Positions 1-8,920 of a DNA stretch of 37,622 nucleotides are shown here, in pieces. The notes below the pieces were generated by a model. That model was not told the DNA's origin. It ran no database searches and was given only the letters and a program-made list of their open reading frames with translations. Within the stretch, counting starts at the first letter, position 1. Each line of letters opens with the position of its first letter. A program made the translations under genes and the position numbers. This stretch comes from Rhodocyclaceae bacterium (GTDB lineage: Bacteria; Pseudomonadota; Gammaproteobacteria; Burkholderiales; Rhodocyclaceae): positions 1 to 37,622 of the forward strand of contig JANJVS010000121.1 of the NCBI GenBank assembly GCA_024709955.1, written 5' to 3'.

Positions 1-300
1 CTCGGGATCGTAGTCGAGCGGCAGCAGACGGTGGCGCTTGGCGACCTCGTGCGGCACCAGGCGCAGGGCGACCGGATCGACGGTGGCGCGGCTCAGGTCG
101 ACGGATTTCTGGCCGAGGGACTCGCCGAGCGCGTCGCGCAGCGTAGCCTCGGAGACGAAGCCCAGGCTGACCAGCAGCTTGCCCACCGGCTGGTTGGACT
201 TCATCTGCTCCAGCAGGGCGATGCGCAGCTGGTCCTCGCTGATGACGCCCTGGGCGATCAGGACCTGGCCGATCGGCTGACGATTGCTGGTGGCGTTCAT
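1..300 (-). CDS. mshE: MshE/GspE-type assembly ATPase, N-terminal part (runs off window)
   Basis: Reading from the ATG at 298-300 leftwards gives 100 open codons with no stop before the window edge. The protein starts MNATSNRQPIGQVLIAQGVI and continues with EDQLRIALLEQMK and a GKLLVSLGFVSE segment. That is the MshEN (GspE N-terminal) fold seen at the front of type II secretion and type IV/MSHA pilus assembly ATPases. The ATPase core lies outside the window, so nucleotide-binding motifs cannot be checked. It sits 70 bp downstream of mshN in the same direction, so it is probably the next gene of the operon. The MshE name rests on the MshM-MshL-MshN context; GspE or PilB are alternatives. Confidence 0.8.
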   Translation of the reverse strand, partial: MNATSNRQPIGQVLIAQGVISEDQLRIALLEQMKSNQPVGKLLVSLGFVSEATLRDALGESLGQKSVDLSRATVDPVALRLVPHEVAKRHRLLPLDYDPE

Positions 301-370
301 CGCTGGGTCGCGTCGTTCCTGCTGGATTCCTGTTGGGCCGCCGGCATCGGGACAGCAGGGCTTGCCTGGG

Positions 371-1762
371 TCAGGGTTGCAGCGCCTTCAGCCGCGTGGC
401 GGCGAGGGCCGGATCGAATCCGGCGGGCCGTTGCGACGCTGCGCTGATGGCTTGATTGTAATACTGGGCCGCCAGGCGCGCCTGGCGCAGCTGGTCCAGG
501 CTCACGGCGAGGTTGAACAGATAGTCGGGGTTGCCGGGATCGGCGACGTGGGCCTTGAAATAGGCCTGCTGGGCGTCGGCCCAGCGGCCGTCGCGGGCCA
601 ACAGGTTGCCGAGCACGAAGTTGAGGGGCGGCGAGTCGGGCTGCTCGGCCAGCAGGGTCTTGAGCCGGCTCTCGGTCTGTTGCGGATCGGCCTGGCCGCG
701 CAGGGCGATCAGGCCGGAAAGGGCATGCGCGTCCTTCGGGTCGGCCTCGATGGCGCGCAGATAGTAGTCGGCGGCGCGCTCCGGCTGGCCGCGCCGCTGG
801 GCAACGGCGGCGAGGCCGTGCAGGGCGTCGGCGTTCTTCGGGTCGGCCTGCAGGATCTTCTGCCAGGCGGCCTGCGCCAGATCGGCGTTGCCCTCGTTGA
901 AGGCCTGGAACGCCTGCTCGAACAAGGGGTTCGGTTTCCGCGGGGCGCTGCTGATGCGGATCGGCCCTTCCTTGCGCGGTTGCGTCGCGGCGGGAGGCGG
1001 CGCGGGCGGCTTCTCCGCGCGCCGGGGCGGCGGCGGAGCCTCCTCGTCTTCGCCCTCCGGGCCGGGCGGGGACGTCGCGGACGGGGCGACCGGCGGCGCA
1101 AAAGTCGGCGTGACCGCAGGGACTCCCTGTGGGACTGGCGGGACGGTGGCGGCCGGCGGCGTCGGGGCGGCCGCGACGGGTGCGGGGGCCGCAGCGGACG
1201 GCGCCGGCCGGCCGGGCGCGGGCGGGACGACGAGGCTGCTCCTGGGCTGCAGTTGCCACCAGAAATAGCCGCCGATGCCGGCGACGGCGAGGAGGGTCGC
1301 CAGGCCGGCCGCGATGGCGAAGCTGCGGCGGCCGCGCTCGCGCGGCTGCTTGGCGGAAAAGACCTGGCGCGCGGCGGCGCGGGAGGCCTCGCCGTCACCG
1401 TCCGGGGCGAGCGAGAGTCCTGCCGGCTGTCTGGCGGCCGGGGCGGGGCGCGCGTCCGCCGCGGCGGGAGGCTCCGGGGCCGGCGCGCCGCGCGCGGGGG
1501 CCGCCCGGGCGGCTGCCTTGGCCTCCGCGGCGTGGGCCATGAACTGCTCGTCGAGTTCCTCGAGGCGGCTTGGCAGTTCGGGAAGGCGGCTGGCGCCGGA
1601 CTTGGCGGCGGGCGGGATGGGCGTTTCCGCGCCGTCGGGTGGCGTGGCCATGGGTTCGAGGGCCAGCCCCGCGCCCGGCGTTTCCGGCGTTCCCGCTCCG
1701 GCCGCGGCGGCTTGCTGCTTCTGCTGCTCGGCCTTGCGCAGCGCGTCCATCAGCAGGCTCAC
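371..1762 (-). CDS. mshN: MshN-like TPR protein of the MSHA/T2SS locus
   Basis: 463 residues. The start MSLLMDALRKAEQQKQQ is characteristic of the MshN/GspB-type inner-membrane partner. A long Ala/Pro-rich cytoplasmic stretch is followed by one membrane helix (about 147-169, ending GGYFWWQL), a very Pro-rich periplasmic linker (about 175-260), and TPR repeats from about 280 to the end (for example AFNEGNADLAQAAWQKILQ and GQPERAADYYLRAIEADP). The start is GTG and overlaps the mshL stop in a GTGA tetranucleotide (1759-1762), which indicates translational coupling. Residues 206-223 of the linker carry a split copy of the dispersed repeat described elsewhere. Role inferred from family and context: a scaffold connecting the ATPase platform to the secretin. 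Confidence 0.85.
   Translation of the reverse strand: MSLLMDALRKAEQQKQQAAAAGAGTPETPGAGLALEPMATPPDGAETPIPPAAKSGASRLPELPSRLEELDEQFMAHAAEAKAAARAAPARGAPAPEPPAAADARPAPAARQPAGLSLAPDGDGEASRAAARQVFSAKQPRERGRRSFAIAAGLATLLAVAGIGGYFWWQLQPRSSLVVPPAPGRPAPSAAAPAPVAAAPTPPAATVPPVPQGVPAVTPTFAPPVAPSATSPPGPEGEDEEAPPPPRRAEKPPAPPPAATQPRKEGPIRISSAPRKPNPLFEQAFQAFNEGNADLAQAAWQKILQADPKNADALHGLAAVAQRRGQPERAADYYLRAIEADPKDAHALSGLIALRGQADPQQTESRLKTLLAEQPDSPPLNFVLGNLLARDGRWADAQQAYFKAHVADPGNPDYLFNLAVSLDQLRQARLAAQYYNQAISAASQRPAGFDPALAATRLKALQP
1098..1149 (-). repeat. Dispersed repeat copy 1, interrupted by 24 bp
   Basis: On the plus strand GCAAAAGTCGGCG (1098-1110) and CTGGCGGGACGGTGG (1135-1149) are the two halves of the dispersed repeat in minus orientation. 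They join exactly if the 24 bp at 1111-1134 are removed. The extra 24 bp keep the mshN frame and contain the palindrome CAGGGAcTCCCTG (1117-1129). Confidence 0.7.
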
Positions 1763-3573
1763 CGCTTGGCGCTCCCGAAATCGAAGACCTGGCGCGGCTG
1801 GCCGACCGCGTCCTTGGCGAAGAAGTCCTGGCCGGGTATCTGGTCGCGGTATTCGGCGTAGTCGCCCTGGATGCTCGGATCCTTGATGATCACCGGCCGC
1901 AGGAAGACGACCAGCTCGGTCTTGGTGTGGGTGTCGTTGCGGTTCTGGAACAGGTTGCCGATCAGCGGGATGCCGGCCAGGCCGGGCACGCCTTGGTCGC
2001 TGTTGTCGACGCTGTCTTCCATCAGGCCGCCCATCACCGCGACGCTGCCGTTATCGACGCGCAGGATCGACTCCATCTCGCGCGTGCGGATCACCGGGAT
2101 CTCGTTCTTGATGCCGAGCTTCTGCAGCTCGGGGTGGGGATCGACGACGGTGCCGTACTTGCGCGAGATGCTCGGGCGGATGTTGAGCAGCACGGAATCG
2201 TTGCCGCTGATCTGCGGCGTGACGTTCATCACCAGGCCGACCGGCACGGAGTAGAGGTTGGTGGTGTAGGTGGTGGTGGTCGAGGTGTTGCTGGTCGCCG
2301 TGTCCGCCTTGATGGTGAAGTAGGCGAGGTTGTCCACCACCTTGAGCATGGCGGTTTGGTTGTTGAGCACCGAGAGCTTGGGGCTCGACAGTACCTTGAC
2401 GTTGCCATAGTTCTCCAGCAGCTTGAGGGTCGCCGAGAACACGCCGCCCGAGGACGAGACGTCGCGGATGCCGAGGGTGAACAGGCCGGCGCCGGTGATG
2501 CTGGAGCCCGCCTGGATCAGGCTCAGCCCGGAGGCGAGCGAGTCGGCGCGCACGCGGCTCCAGTCGATGCCCTGCTGGTAGTTCTGCGACAGGGTGACCT
2601 CGGCGACCGTGGCCTCGATCAGTACCTGGCGGCGCGCCGAGGCCATCACCTGGTCGAGGAATTCCTGGATTTTCTCGTGCTGGCGGGCGGTGGCGCGCAC
2701 ATTGAGGATGCCGGTCTCGGGATTGACGATCACCGATGCGGCTTCGCGGAAGGTGGAGCGGCGCGTCACCGTGGTGCCGCTCTGCTGCAGGGTGGCGGGG
2801 TTGGGGCTGACGGCGATGCCCTGGGCGGCGCTGCCGGCGTTGCGCCCGCTCGCGGCGGGCGGCGGCACGCCGGTGCCGGTGGTGGCCTGCTGGTCCTGAC
2901 GCTCGACGGTGGTTTCGCTGGAGCCCTCGGGCAGCACCTTGTCGGTCTCGCGCAGGATGTCCTTGATGTTCTTTTCGAGGGTTTCCCAGAAGCGGTTCTG
3001 CGCCTTGTTCTCGATCTTCGTCAATGAATTGTTGCCGCCGCCGGTGCCGCCGCCGGTGCCGCCGGCGGCGGCACCGGTCGAGGCGATCTGGGTGGTGACC
3101 GCGACGGTGCCGCTGGTGTCGCGCGACATGTTGACGTAATCGACCTTGTAGGTGCGCAGGAAGGGCGAATCGGGCATCACGGCGAGGTTCGGTCCGTCGA
3201 GCTCCCAGCGCAGGTCGGCCTGCTTGGCGATGCGGGCGAGCAGCTGCTGCAGGGTCTGGTCGATCGCGTTGAGGGTGATGCGGCCGCCGATGTTGGGGTG
3301 GATATCCACGTTCAGCTTGGCGTCGCGGGCGAGGGCGAACAGCAGTTCCTTGACCGGCACGTCATTGACGACGACGCTGTAGGTTTCCGTCTTCGGCGCG
3401 GCCCTGGGCTTGGGCGGGGCGAGCACCTGCTGTACCGGCGCGGGAATGTCCACCGTCCCGCCGGCGCCGACTTTTTCGGCCCGCAGGTGGCTGTTGCCGG
3501 GCGCCTGGACCGGGGCGTTGCTGCAGGCGGACAGGAGCAGAGCGAGCGCCGGGATGAGTAGCTGTCTTTTCAT
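1759..3573 (-). CDS. mshL: MshL-type outer-membrane secretin (lipoprotein)
   Basis: 604 residues. The N-terminus MKRQLLIPALALLLSAC has a type II signal with lipobox ending at Cys17. An STN/N0-like region (VVVNDVPVKELLFALARDA) is followed by a Gly/Thr-rich low-complexity linker (GGTGGGTGGGNN, from a CCGGTGCCGC-type microsatellite at about 3030-3078) and a C-terminal secretin domain with VPGLAGIPLIGNLFQNR and VAVMGGLMEDS, both hallmark secretin motifs. It forms the outer-membrane channel through which the pilus or substrate passes. It has the usual length for MshL. The dispersed repeat sits in frame just after the lipobox, encoding [10 protein letters not shown] 117-bp AT-richer gap separates it from mshM, so it may have its own promoter. 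Confidence 0.9.
   Translation of the reverse strand: MKRQLLIPALALLLSACSNAPVQAPGNSHLRAEKVGAGGTVDIPAPVQQVLAPPKPRAAPKTETYSVVVNDVPVKELLFALARDAKLNVDIHPNIGGRITLNAIDQTLQQLLARIAKQADLRWELDGPNLAVMPDSPFLRTYKVDYVNMSRDTSGTVAVTTQIASTGAAAGGTGGGTGGGNNSLTKIENKAQNRFWETLEKNIKDILRETDKVLPEGSSETTVERQDQQATTGTGVPPPAASGRNAGSAAQGIAVSPNPATLQQSGTTVTRRSTFREAASVIVNPETGILNVRATARQHEKIQEFLDQVMASARRQVLIEATVAEVTLSQNYQQGIDWSRVRADSLASGLSLIQAGSSITGAGLFTLGIRDVSSSGGVFSATLKLLENYGNVKVLSSPKLSVLNNQTAMLKVVDNLAYFTIKADTATSNTSTTTTYTTNLYSVPVGLVMNVTPQISGNDSVLLNIRPSISRKYGTVVDPHPELQKLGIKNEIPVIRTREMESILRVDNGSVAVMGGLMEDSVDNSDQGVPGLAGIPLIGNLFQNRNDTHTKTELVVFLRPVIIKDPSIQGDYAEYRDQIPGQDFFAKDAVGQPRQVFDFGSAKR
3451..3480 (+). repeat. Dispersed repeat copy 2 (inside mshL)
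   Basis: CACCGTCCC followed by GCCGGCGCCGACTTTTT in plus orientation. It is read antisense by mshL as EKVGAGGTV in the linker after the lipoprotein cysteine. Confidence 0.85.
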
Positions 3574-3615
3574 GTCGTGTCCGTGGGGTGGCCCGGGGAA
3601 TTGACGGTCAAGTTG

Positions 3616-3643
3616 ATCGTAGCACGTGAGGTTTTCGGTGCAA
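3616..3643 (-). promoter_or_regulatory. Candidate sigma70 promoter for mshL
   Basis: On the minus strand TTGCAC (3638-3643) and TACGAT (3616-3621) are separated by 16 bp, in the only AT-richer gap of the locus. The -10 lies about 43 bp upstream of the mshL ATG. No sigma54 GG/GC element was seen here, although the locus encodes a sigma54 activator. Predicted by eye only. Confidence 0.35.
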
Positions 3644-3690
3644 CCAATTGATATTTCTGGCGTTGGTTTTGTTGAAATTGTGTTGCGAAC

Positions 3691-5160
3691 TTACCTCAAC
3701 CGGACCGTGGAGCGGGCGTAGGGGCGGCTCGACTTGAGCGCGGCCGGCAAGCTTTCCAGTGCCTTAACGGCATCCCGGCGCGAAGCATAATCCCCGTAAA
3801 TGATGCCGTAGCGCGCCGACCCGCTCAGGTTCGAATGGTAGGCCCTGAGCTCGGACATGTCCGCCCCGGCGTCGCGGAGACGGACGAGGTGGGCCTCGGC
3901 CCGTTCGGGGCGGGTGCCATCCAGGGTGTAGAGCTGGATGAACCAGCGGTCGGCGGCCACCGACTCCAGCCACTGCCGGCTGGCGGCGAGCGTCCGGTCG
4001 AGCAGCGGCGTGGCGGTCGGCGGGGCGGTCGGCGGGGCGGCGGAGGCCGCGGGCCGGTCGGGAGCGGGCGGGGCGGTGGCGGACTCCTCCGGGGCGGCCA
4101 GGGCCGGTTCCCGTGCCGCGGGCGGCGGCGCCGGGGGCGCGGCCGCGGCCTGGTCCGGTGCGGGCGGAGGCGGGCTTGCCGCCGCCGCTGCTACCGGGCC
4201 GATGGCGCTGTCGGGGGCCGGAGCCGGCGCGTGGGCCGCGGGCTCGGCCAGCAGGCGCCAGGCGCCGATCAGCGCCAGCACGGCCAGCGCCCCGCCGCCC
4301 GCCCAGAATGCACCCGCCGGCACGGCGGCGCGGCCGGCGCGGACGGCGGAGAATTCTGAGTCCTGGATCGCCGCCTTGACCTCCTTGAGGCCTACCTGGT
4401 GGCCGCCGGCCGCGAAGGAGGCCAGCAGGGCCTTGTCGGCGAGGATGTTGATGCGCCGCGTGAGCCCCAGCGAGACGTCGGCGATCAGCTTGACGGCGGC
4501 GGGGGCGAAGACGCTCGGGCCGCGGTAGCCGGCCGCGCGCATGCGGAAGTCGAGGTACTGGGCGATGTCGTCGCGCACCAGCGGTTCGAGGTTGAAGTTG
4601 TGCGTGATGCGCTCGCGCAGCTGACGCATGTCGGGGCGCGCGAGGGTGTCGTTGATCTCGGGCTGGCCGAACAGCACCAGCTGCAGCAGCTTGTGGCGGC
4701 TCGATTCGAGGTTGGAGAGCAGGCGGATTTCCTCCAGCGTCTCCTTCGGCATCGCGTGCGCCTCGTCGATCAGGACGACGACCTGCTTGCCCTCGGCGTA
4801 GAGCGCCACCAGCTTCTCCTGCAGCAGGCGCAGCACGGCGCTGGCGCGGCCGTGGTCGGGCACGGCGATGCCGAGTTCGTCCGCGAGGGCGTAGAGGATG
4901 TCGTCGCGCGAGAGCGAGGGGTTGGCCAGATAGACGATCACCACGTTGTCCGGCAGGCGCTCCATGAGCACGCGGCAGAGCATGGTCTTGCCGCTGCCGA
5001 CCTCGCCGCTGACCTTGACGATGCCTTCGTCGTGGGTGATCGCGTAGACCAGGGCCTCCAGCGTCGTGCCGCGGTTCGCCCCGGCGAAGAAGAAGTCGGT
5101 GTGCGGCGTGATGCGGAAGGGGGCTTCCGCCAGGCCGTAGTGTTCCAGGTACATGGACAT
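3691..5160 (-). CDS. mshM: MshM/ExeA-like AAA ATPase with C-terminal SPOR-like domain
   Basis: 489 residues. The start MSMYLEHYGLAEAPFRITP is typical of ExeA/MshM ATPases. Walker A is GEVGSGKT (52-59), Walker B VVVLIDEA (127-134), followed by arginine-rich sensor segments (QLRERITHNF). A single membrane helix (about 283-303) is followed by a long Pro/Ala-rich periplasmic linker and a SPOR-like domain (WFIQLYTLDG ... YGIIYGDYASRRDAVKAL), which would bind denuded peptidoglycan. The likely role is energised placement of the secretin in the cell wall. It starts 7 bp after the regulator stop, so the two are co-transcribed. An in-frame ATG two codons downstream is an alternative start. Confidence 0.85.
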   Translation of the reverse strand: MSMYLEHYGLAEAPFRITPHTDFFFAGANRGTTLEALVYAITHDEGIVKVSGEVGSGKTMLCRVLMERLPDNVVIVYLANPSLSRDDILYALADELGIAVPDHGRASAVLRLLQEKLVALYAEGKQVVVLIDEAHAMPKETLEEIRLLSNLESSRHKLLQLVLFGQPEINDTLARPDMRQLRERITHNFNLEPLVRDDIAQYLDFRMRAAGYRGPSVFAPAAVKLIADVSLGLTRRINILADKALLASFAAGGHQVGLKEVKAAIQDSEFSAVRAGRAAVPAGAFWAGGGALAVLALIGAWRLLAEPAAHAPAPAPDSAIGPVAAAAASPPPPAPDQAAAAPPAPPPAAREPALAAPEESATAPPAPDRPAASAAPPTAPPTATPLLDRTLAASRQWLESVAADRWFIQLYTLDGTRPERAEAHLVRLRDAGADMSELRAYHSNLSGSARYGIIYGDYASRRDAVKALESLPAALKSSRPYARSTVRLR

Positions 5161-5167
5161 GATGGGC

Positions 5168-6673
5168 CTACCTCGGTGGCTCGTGGCTGCCCGGCTCGCC
5201 CGTCCGGCCGCGGGCGAGGCTGTCCAGGCGGTTGTAGAGCGTGGTGCGGTTGATGCCGAGCAGACGCGCGGCCTGGCTGATGTTGCCGTGGGCGAGACGG
5301 CGCGCCGCCTCGATATAGGCGTCCTCCCAGCGCAGCAGCGTGGCGTCGAGGCTGAATTCGGCGCTCTCGGACAGCTGGCGGCGGGCGCATTCGATCAGGC
5401 TTTCCCGGTCGCCGGCGGCGGGGCCGGGCAGGGCCGCCGGGCCGGCGTCGGCGGGCATGGCGGGATCGAATTCCTCGCGCAGGTCGGCGGCGGAAACCGT
5501 TGCGCCGGCGTGGCGCGTCGCCAGGCGGATGACGATGTTGCGCAGCTCGCGCACGTTGCCGGGGAAGCCGTAGGCGAGCCAGAGCGCCTCCGCCTCCGGC
5601 GTCAGGCGGAAGGGCGGCTGGTGGAACTGGGCGGCGATCTGCTGGCGGAAGTGCTCCAGCAGGCGTAGCCGGTCCTCGCCGAGCTCGCGCAGGGGCGGCA
5701 CGGCGACGCTGAACACCGAGAGCCGGTGGTAGAGGTCGGCGCGGAAGCGGCCGGCGCGCACCTCCTGCTTGAGGTCGCGGTTGGTCGCCGCGACGACGCG
5801 CGCCCGCGACTGGCGCGGCTGGGTTTCGCCGACGCGCTGGTATTCGCCGTTTTCCAGCACGCGCAGCAGCTTGGGCTGCAGTTCGAGGGGCAGTTCGCCG
5901 ATCTCGTCGAGCAGCAGCGTGCCTTCGCCGGCCTCCTCGAAATAGCCGGCACGGCTGCCGCTGGCGCCGGTGAAGGCGCCCTTGGCGTGGCCGAACAGCG
6001 TCGGCTCGACCAGCGTCGGGGCGATCGCGGCGCAGTTGAGGGTCAGATAGGGATGCGCGCGGCGCAGCGACAGCTGGTGCAGCGCGGCGGCGGCGAGTTC
6101 CTTGCCGCTGCCCGACTCTCCTTCGATGAGTACCGGGAAGGGCGAATCGGCGTACTGCCGGAGTTGGGCACGCAGCTTCTGCAGTGCCAGGCTTTCGCCC
6201 AGCATCGGCAGCACAGCAGCGGGCGCCGCCTGGCCGCCGAGGTCGAGCAGGCGCAACAGCAGTTCGCGCAGCTGGCCCGGAGCGGCCGGTTTGGCGACGA
6301 ACTCGACGGCGCCGAGGGCGCGGGCGTGACGGGCGTTGGCTTCGTCGTTCTGGCCCGAAAGGACGACGATGCGGATCGCCGGAGCGCTCGCCAGCAGCTC
6401 GCTGACGAGGGCGAATCCCTCCTGGGGGCGGTGCGGCGTGGGCGGCAGGCCAAGGTCGATCAGGGCCAGCGGCGGCGGTTCGCCTTGGGCGCGCAGCCAT
6501 GCGATCGCCGCCGGCCGGCTGCCGGCCGTCGCCACCTGGAAGTCCTCCCCGAGGTAATAGCTCAGGGTGTCGGTGATCAGGGGGTCGTCGTCAACGACGA
6601 GGAGCGCCGGCTTGCCGGCGGCAGGCGCGGGATCGGGCGGCTCGGGGACGGTGCTGCCATCGTCGCAGTGCAT
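5168..6673 (-). CDS. Sigma54-dependent response regulator (NtrC family)
   Basis: 501 residues in three domains. The receiver domain (about 22-140) has the acidic pair in VVDDDP, phosphoacceptor Asp73 in LIDLGLP and Lys128 in FVAKP. The AAA+ sigma54-interaction domain has Walker A GESGSGKE (185-192), a complete GAFTGA loop (232-237) and Walker [11 protein letters not shown] (251-260). The C-terminal Fis-type helix-turn-helix reads [21 protein letters not shown]. An intact GAFTGA means it should activate sigma54 promoters. No partner histidine kinase is in the window. It heads the mshM operon and is divergent from mlaF. A TATGAT box at 6682-6687 would put the transcript start almost at the ATG, so the leader is very short or the promoter is elsewhere. 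The PrsR-type (exopolysaccharide) regulator family is an alternative assignment. Confidence 0.85.
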   Translation of the reverse strand: MHCDDGSTVPEPPDPAPAAGKPALLVVDDDPLITDTLSYYLGEDFQVATAGSRPAAIAWLRAQGEPPPLALIDLGLPPTPHRPQEGFALVSELLASAPAIRIVVLSGQNDEANARHARALGAVEFVAKPAAPGQLRELLLRLLDLGGQAAPAAVLPMLGESLALQKLRAQLRQYADSPFPVLIEGESGSGKELAAAALHQLSLRRAHPYLTLNCAAIAPTLVEPTLFGHAKGAFTGASGSRAGYFEEAGEGTLLLDEIGELPLELQPKLLRVLENGEYQRVGETQPRQSRARVVAATNRDLKQEVRAGRFRADLYHRLSVFSVAVPPLRELGEDRLRLLEHFRQQIAAQFHQPPFRLTPEAEALWLAYGFPGNVRELRNIVIRLATRHAGATVSAADLREEFDPAMPADAGPAALPGPAAGDRESLIECARRQLSESAEFSLDATLLRWEDAYIEAARRLAHGNISQAARLLGINRTTLYNRLDSLARGRTGEPGSHEPPR

Positions 6674-6786
6674 AACGCGCGATCATAGTCGATGCACCTG
6701 GCCTCCTGGGTCTGAAAAAAGGGCTATCCCCGGCCCATTTGACTCCCTGCCATCGGGTGGGACCGCGGAGCGGCGATCGGCTTGGG

Positions 6787-6792
6787 TATAAT
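6787..6792 (+). promoter_or_regulatory. -10 element of the mla operon promoter
   Basis: A perfect TATAAT preceded by GGG lies 29 bp upstream of the mlaF GTG. The region 17 bp upstream has no good -35. TTGACT at 6739-6744 is too far away to pair with it. The divergent gap (6674-6821) holds nothing else recognisable. Confidence 0.5.
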
Positions 6793-6821
6793 GCCCGGTC
6801 CGATTTCCAGCCGTCATCCCC

Positions 6822-7649
6822 GTGTCAGCAGAACCCCTGGTCCAGATCCGCGACCTCAACTTCGCCTACGACAACCGCGCCATCCTGTCCGGAATCAACA
6901 TCACGATTCCGCGCGGCAAGGTGGTGGCCATCATGGGGCCGAGCGGCTGCGGCAAGACCACCACCCTGCGCCTGATCGGCGGCCAGCTGCGGCCGACGTC
7001 CGGCGAGGTGCGCGTCGCCGGCAAGGCGGTGCATGAGCTCGACGACGCCGGCCTCTACCACATGCGGCGGCGCATGGGCATGCTGTTCCAGTTCGGCGCC
7101 CTGTTCACCGACATGTCGGTGTACGACAACGTCGCCTTCCAGATGCGCGAGCACACCAATCTGCCGGAGGAGCTGATCCACGACCTGGTGCTGATGAAGC
7201 TGCACGCCGTCGGCCTGCGCGGCGCCCACCGGCTGATGCCCGCCGAGCTTTCCGGCGGCATGGCGCGGCGCGTCGCGCTGGCGCGCGCGATCGCCCTCGA
7301 CCCGATGCTGATCATGTACGACGAGCCCTTCGCCGGCCTCGATCCGATCTCGCTGTCCATCGTCGGCGAACTGATCCGCCGGCTCAACGACGCCCTCGGC
7401 GCCAGTTCCATCGTCGTCACCCACGACGTGCAGGAATCGCTGAAGATCGTCGATTACGTCTATTTCGTCTCCGAGGGCAAGATCGTCGCCGAGGGCACGG
7501 CCGAGGAAATCCGCGGCTCGAAGGCGCCCTATGTCCATCAGTTCGTCTGGGGGGAGGCGGACGGGCCGGTGCCCTTCCAGTACCCGGCGCGCCCCTACGG
7601 CGACGAAATGATGGAACAGCCGTCCAAACCGAAGGCGTGGTGGGCATGA
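6822..7649 (+). CDS. mlaF: MlaF, phospholipid ABC transporter ATPase
   Basis: 275 residues starting at GTG ([20 protein letters not shown]). Walker A is GPSGCGKTT (39-47), the Q-loop is in MLFQFGAL, the signature is LSGGM (143-147) and Walker B is [13 protein letters not shown] (163-175), followed by the switch His in VVTHDVQ. It powers retrograde or anterograde glycerophospholipid movement between inner and outer membranes as the MlaFEDB complex. First gene of the operon. No clear Shine-Dalgarno precedes the GTG. Its stop overlaps mlaE in an ATGA (7646-7649). Confidence 0.95.
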   Translation: MSAEPLVQIRDLNFAYDNRAILSGINITIPRGKVVAIMGPSGCGKTTTLRLIGGQLRPTSGEVRVAGKAVHELDDAGLYHMRRRMGMLFQFGALFTDMSVYDNVAFQMREHTNLPEELIHDLVLMKLHAVGLRGAHRLMPAELSGGMARRVALARAIALDPMLIMYDEPFAGLDPISLSIVGELIRRLNDALGASSIVVTHDVQESLKIVDYVYFVSEGKIVAEGTAEEIRGSKAPYVHQFVWGEADGPVPFQYPARPYGDEMMEQPSKPKAWWA

Positions 7650-8431
7650 TGACTCCAAAAATTCTGCGCGCCCTCGGGCATTGGGTGACGGACCGCATCT
7701 GGCGCCTCGGCTTCGCCGCCCGCTTCCTGCTGATGACGCTGGTGTACTCGGGAACCGCGCTGCGGCGCCTGCAGCTGACCATCCGCGAGACCTACTTCAC
7801 CGGCGTGCTGTCCCTCGTCATCATTTTGGTGTCTGGCCTGTTCGTCGGCATGGTGCTCGGCCTGCAGGGCTACGAGACCCTGCAGCGCTACGGCTCGTCG
7901 GAGGCGCTCGGCGTGCTGGTGGCGCTGTCGCTGGTGCGCGAGCTGGGTCCGGTGGTCGCCGCCCTGTTGTTCGCCAGCCGCGCCGGCTCGGCGATCACTG
8001 CCGAGATCGGCCTGATGAAGGCCACCGAGCAGCTGTCGGCGATGGAGATGATGGCGGTCAACCCGATCGCCCGCGTCGTCGCCCCGCGCTTCTGGGCCGG
8101 CGTGATCTCGATGCCGCTGCTGGCGGCGCTGTTCTCGGCGATGGGCGTGTTCGGCGGCTACCTGGTCGGCGTGCAGCTGATCGGCGTGGACGAGGGCGCC
8201 TTCTGGTCGCAGATGCAGGCGGCCGTGGATTTTCGCCAGGACATCGTGAACGGCGTGATCAAGAGCTGCGTGTTCGGCCTGATCGTGTCCTGGATCGCCG
8301 TGTTCGAGGGCTATGACGCCGACCCGACCGCCGAGGGCGTGTCGCGCGCGACGACGCGCACGGTGGTGACCTCGTCGCTGGCGATCCTGGCCGCCGACTT
8401 TGTTTTGACCGCATTCATGTTCAGGGGATAG
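7646..8431 (+). CDS. mlaE: MlaE, phospholipid ABC transporter permease
   Basis: 261 residues from the ATG at 7646, which overlaps the mlaF stop. A start at the upstream GTG 7637 would add three residues but lacks the coupling geometry. It is a MlaE-family integral membrane protein with a conserved core ([21 protein letters not shown]-like segment, [14 protein letters not shown]) and about five hydrophobic segments. It forms the membrane channel of the Mla complex with MlaF and MlaD. Confidence 0.95.
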   Translation: MMTPKILRALGHWVTDRIWRLGFAARFLLMTLVYSGTALRRLQLTIRETYFTGVLSLVIILVSGLFVGMVLGLQGYETLQRYGSSEALGVLVALSLVRELGPVVAALLFASRAGSAITAEIGLMKATEQLSAMEMMAVNPIARVVAPRFWAGVISMPLLAALFSAMGVFGGYLVGVQLIGVDEGAFWSQMQAAVDFRQDIVNGVIKSCVFGLIVSWIAVFEGYDADPTAEGVSRATTRTVVTSSLAILAADFVLTAFMFRG

Positions 8432-8433
8432 TG

Positions 8434-8901
8434 ATGAATCGTGCCGCAATCGATCTCTGGGTGGGATTTTTCGTCGCGCTCGGCTTGGCCGCGCTGTTGT
8501 TTCTCGCCCTCAAGGTTGGCAACCTGAGCTCGACCGCCGTCGGCGAGACGTATGCCCTCCAGGCGCGTTTTGATAACATCGGTGGCCTGAAGGTGCGCGC
8601 GCCGGTGAAGAGCGCGGGCGTGGTGGTGGGGCGGGTCGGCGAGATTCGCTTCGACGCCGAGAATTATGTCGCCCTGGTGTCGATGCAGATCGACAAGCGC
8701 TATCAGTTTCCGCGCGATACTTTCGCCACCATCAACACCTCGGGCCTGCTCGGCGAGCAGTACGTGGGTTTCGAGGTCGGCGGCGACACGGAGATGCTCA
8801 AGGCCGGCGACCAGGTGAAGAAGACGCAGTCGGCGGTCGTGCTGGAGAAGCTGATCAGCCAGTTCATGTTCGACAAGGCCGCGGCGGACGAAGGCAAGTA
8901 A
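8434..8901 (+). CDS. mlaD: MlaD, MCE-domain substrate-binding subunit
   Basis: 155 residues. One N-terminal membrane helix (LWVGFFVALGLAALLFLAL) is followed by an MCE domain (LQARFDNIGGLKVRAPVKSA). The ATG at 8434 is chosen over the GTG at 8431 because AGGGG (8423-8427) is correctly spaced for it. MlaD forms the periplasmic hexameric ring that receives lipid from MlaC. The protein ends shortly after the MCE domain, as is usual for the family. Confidence 0.95.
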   Translation: MNRAAIDLWVGFFVALGLAALLFLALKVGNLSSTAVGETYALQARFDNIGGLKVRAPVKSAGVVVGRVGEIRFDAENYVALVSMQIDKRYQFPRDTFATINTSGLLGEQYVGFEVGGDTEMLKAGDQVKKTQSAVVLEKLISQFMFDKAAADEGK

Positions 8902-8920
8902 CAAGGAAAAGGCGCAAGCG

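Noticed and set aside
284-1861. Long plus-strand open frame (525 codons) opposite mshN
   Set aside because: Arg/Gly-rich low-complexity translation typical of the antisense of a GC-rich gene; mshN on the other strand has clear motifs and coupling.
3030-3078. Short tandem GGTGCCGCC-like units as possible CRISPR or phase-variable repeat
   Set aside because: No spacers; they encode a Gly/Thr linker in MshL. Slippage is possible but the unit count is too small to argue for it.
6739-6792. TTGACT (6739) paired with TATAAT (6787) as one promoter
   Set aside because: The spacing is about 42 bp, far beyond the usable range.
8388-8410. GCCGCCGACTTTG in mlaE as another dispersed repeat copy
   Set aside because: Only the short GCCGACTTT part matches, and it encodes conserved MlaE residues; likely chance.
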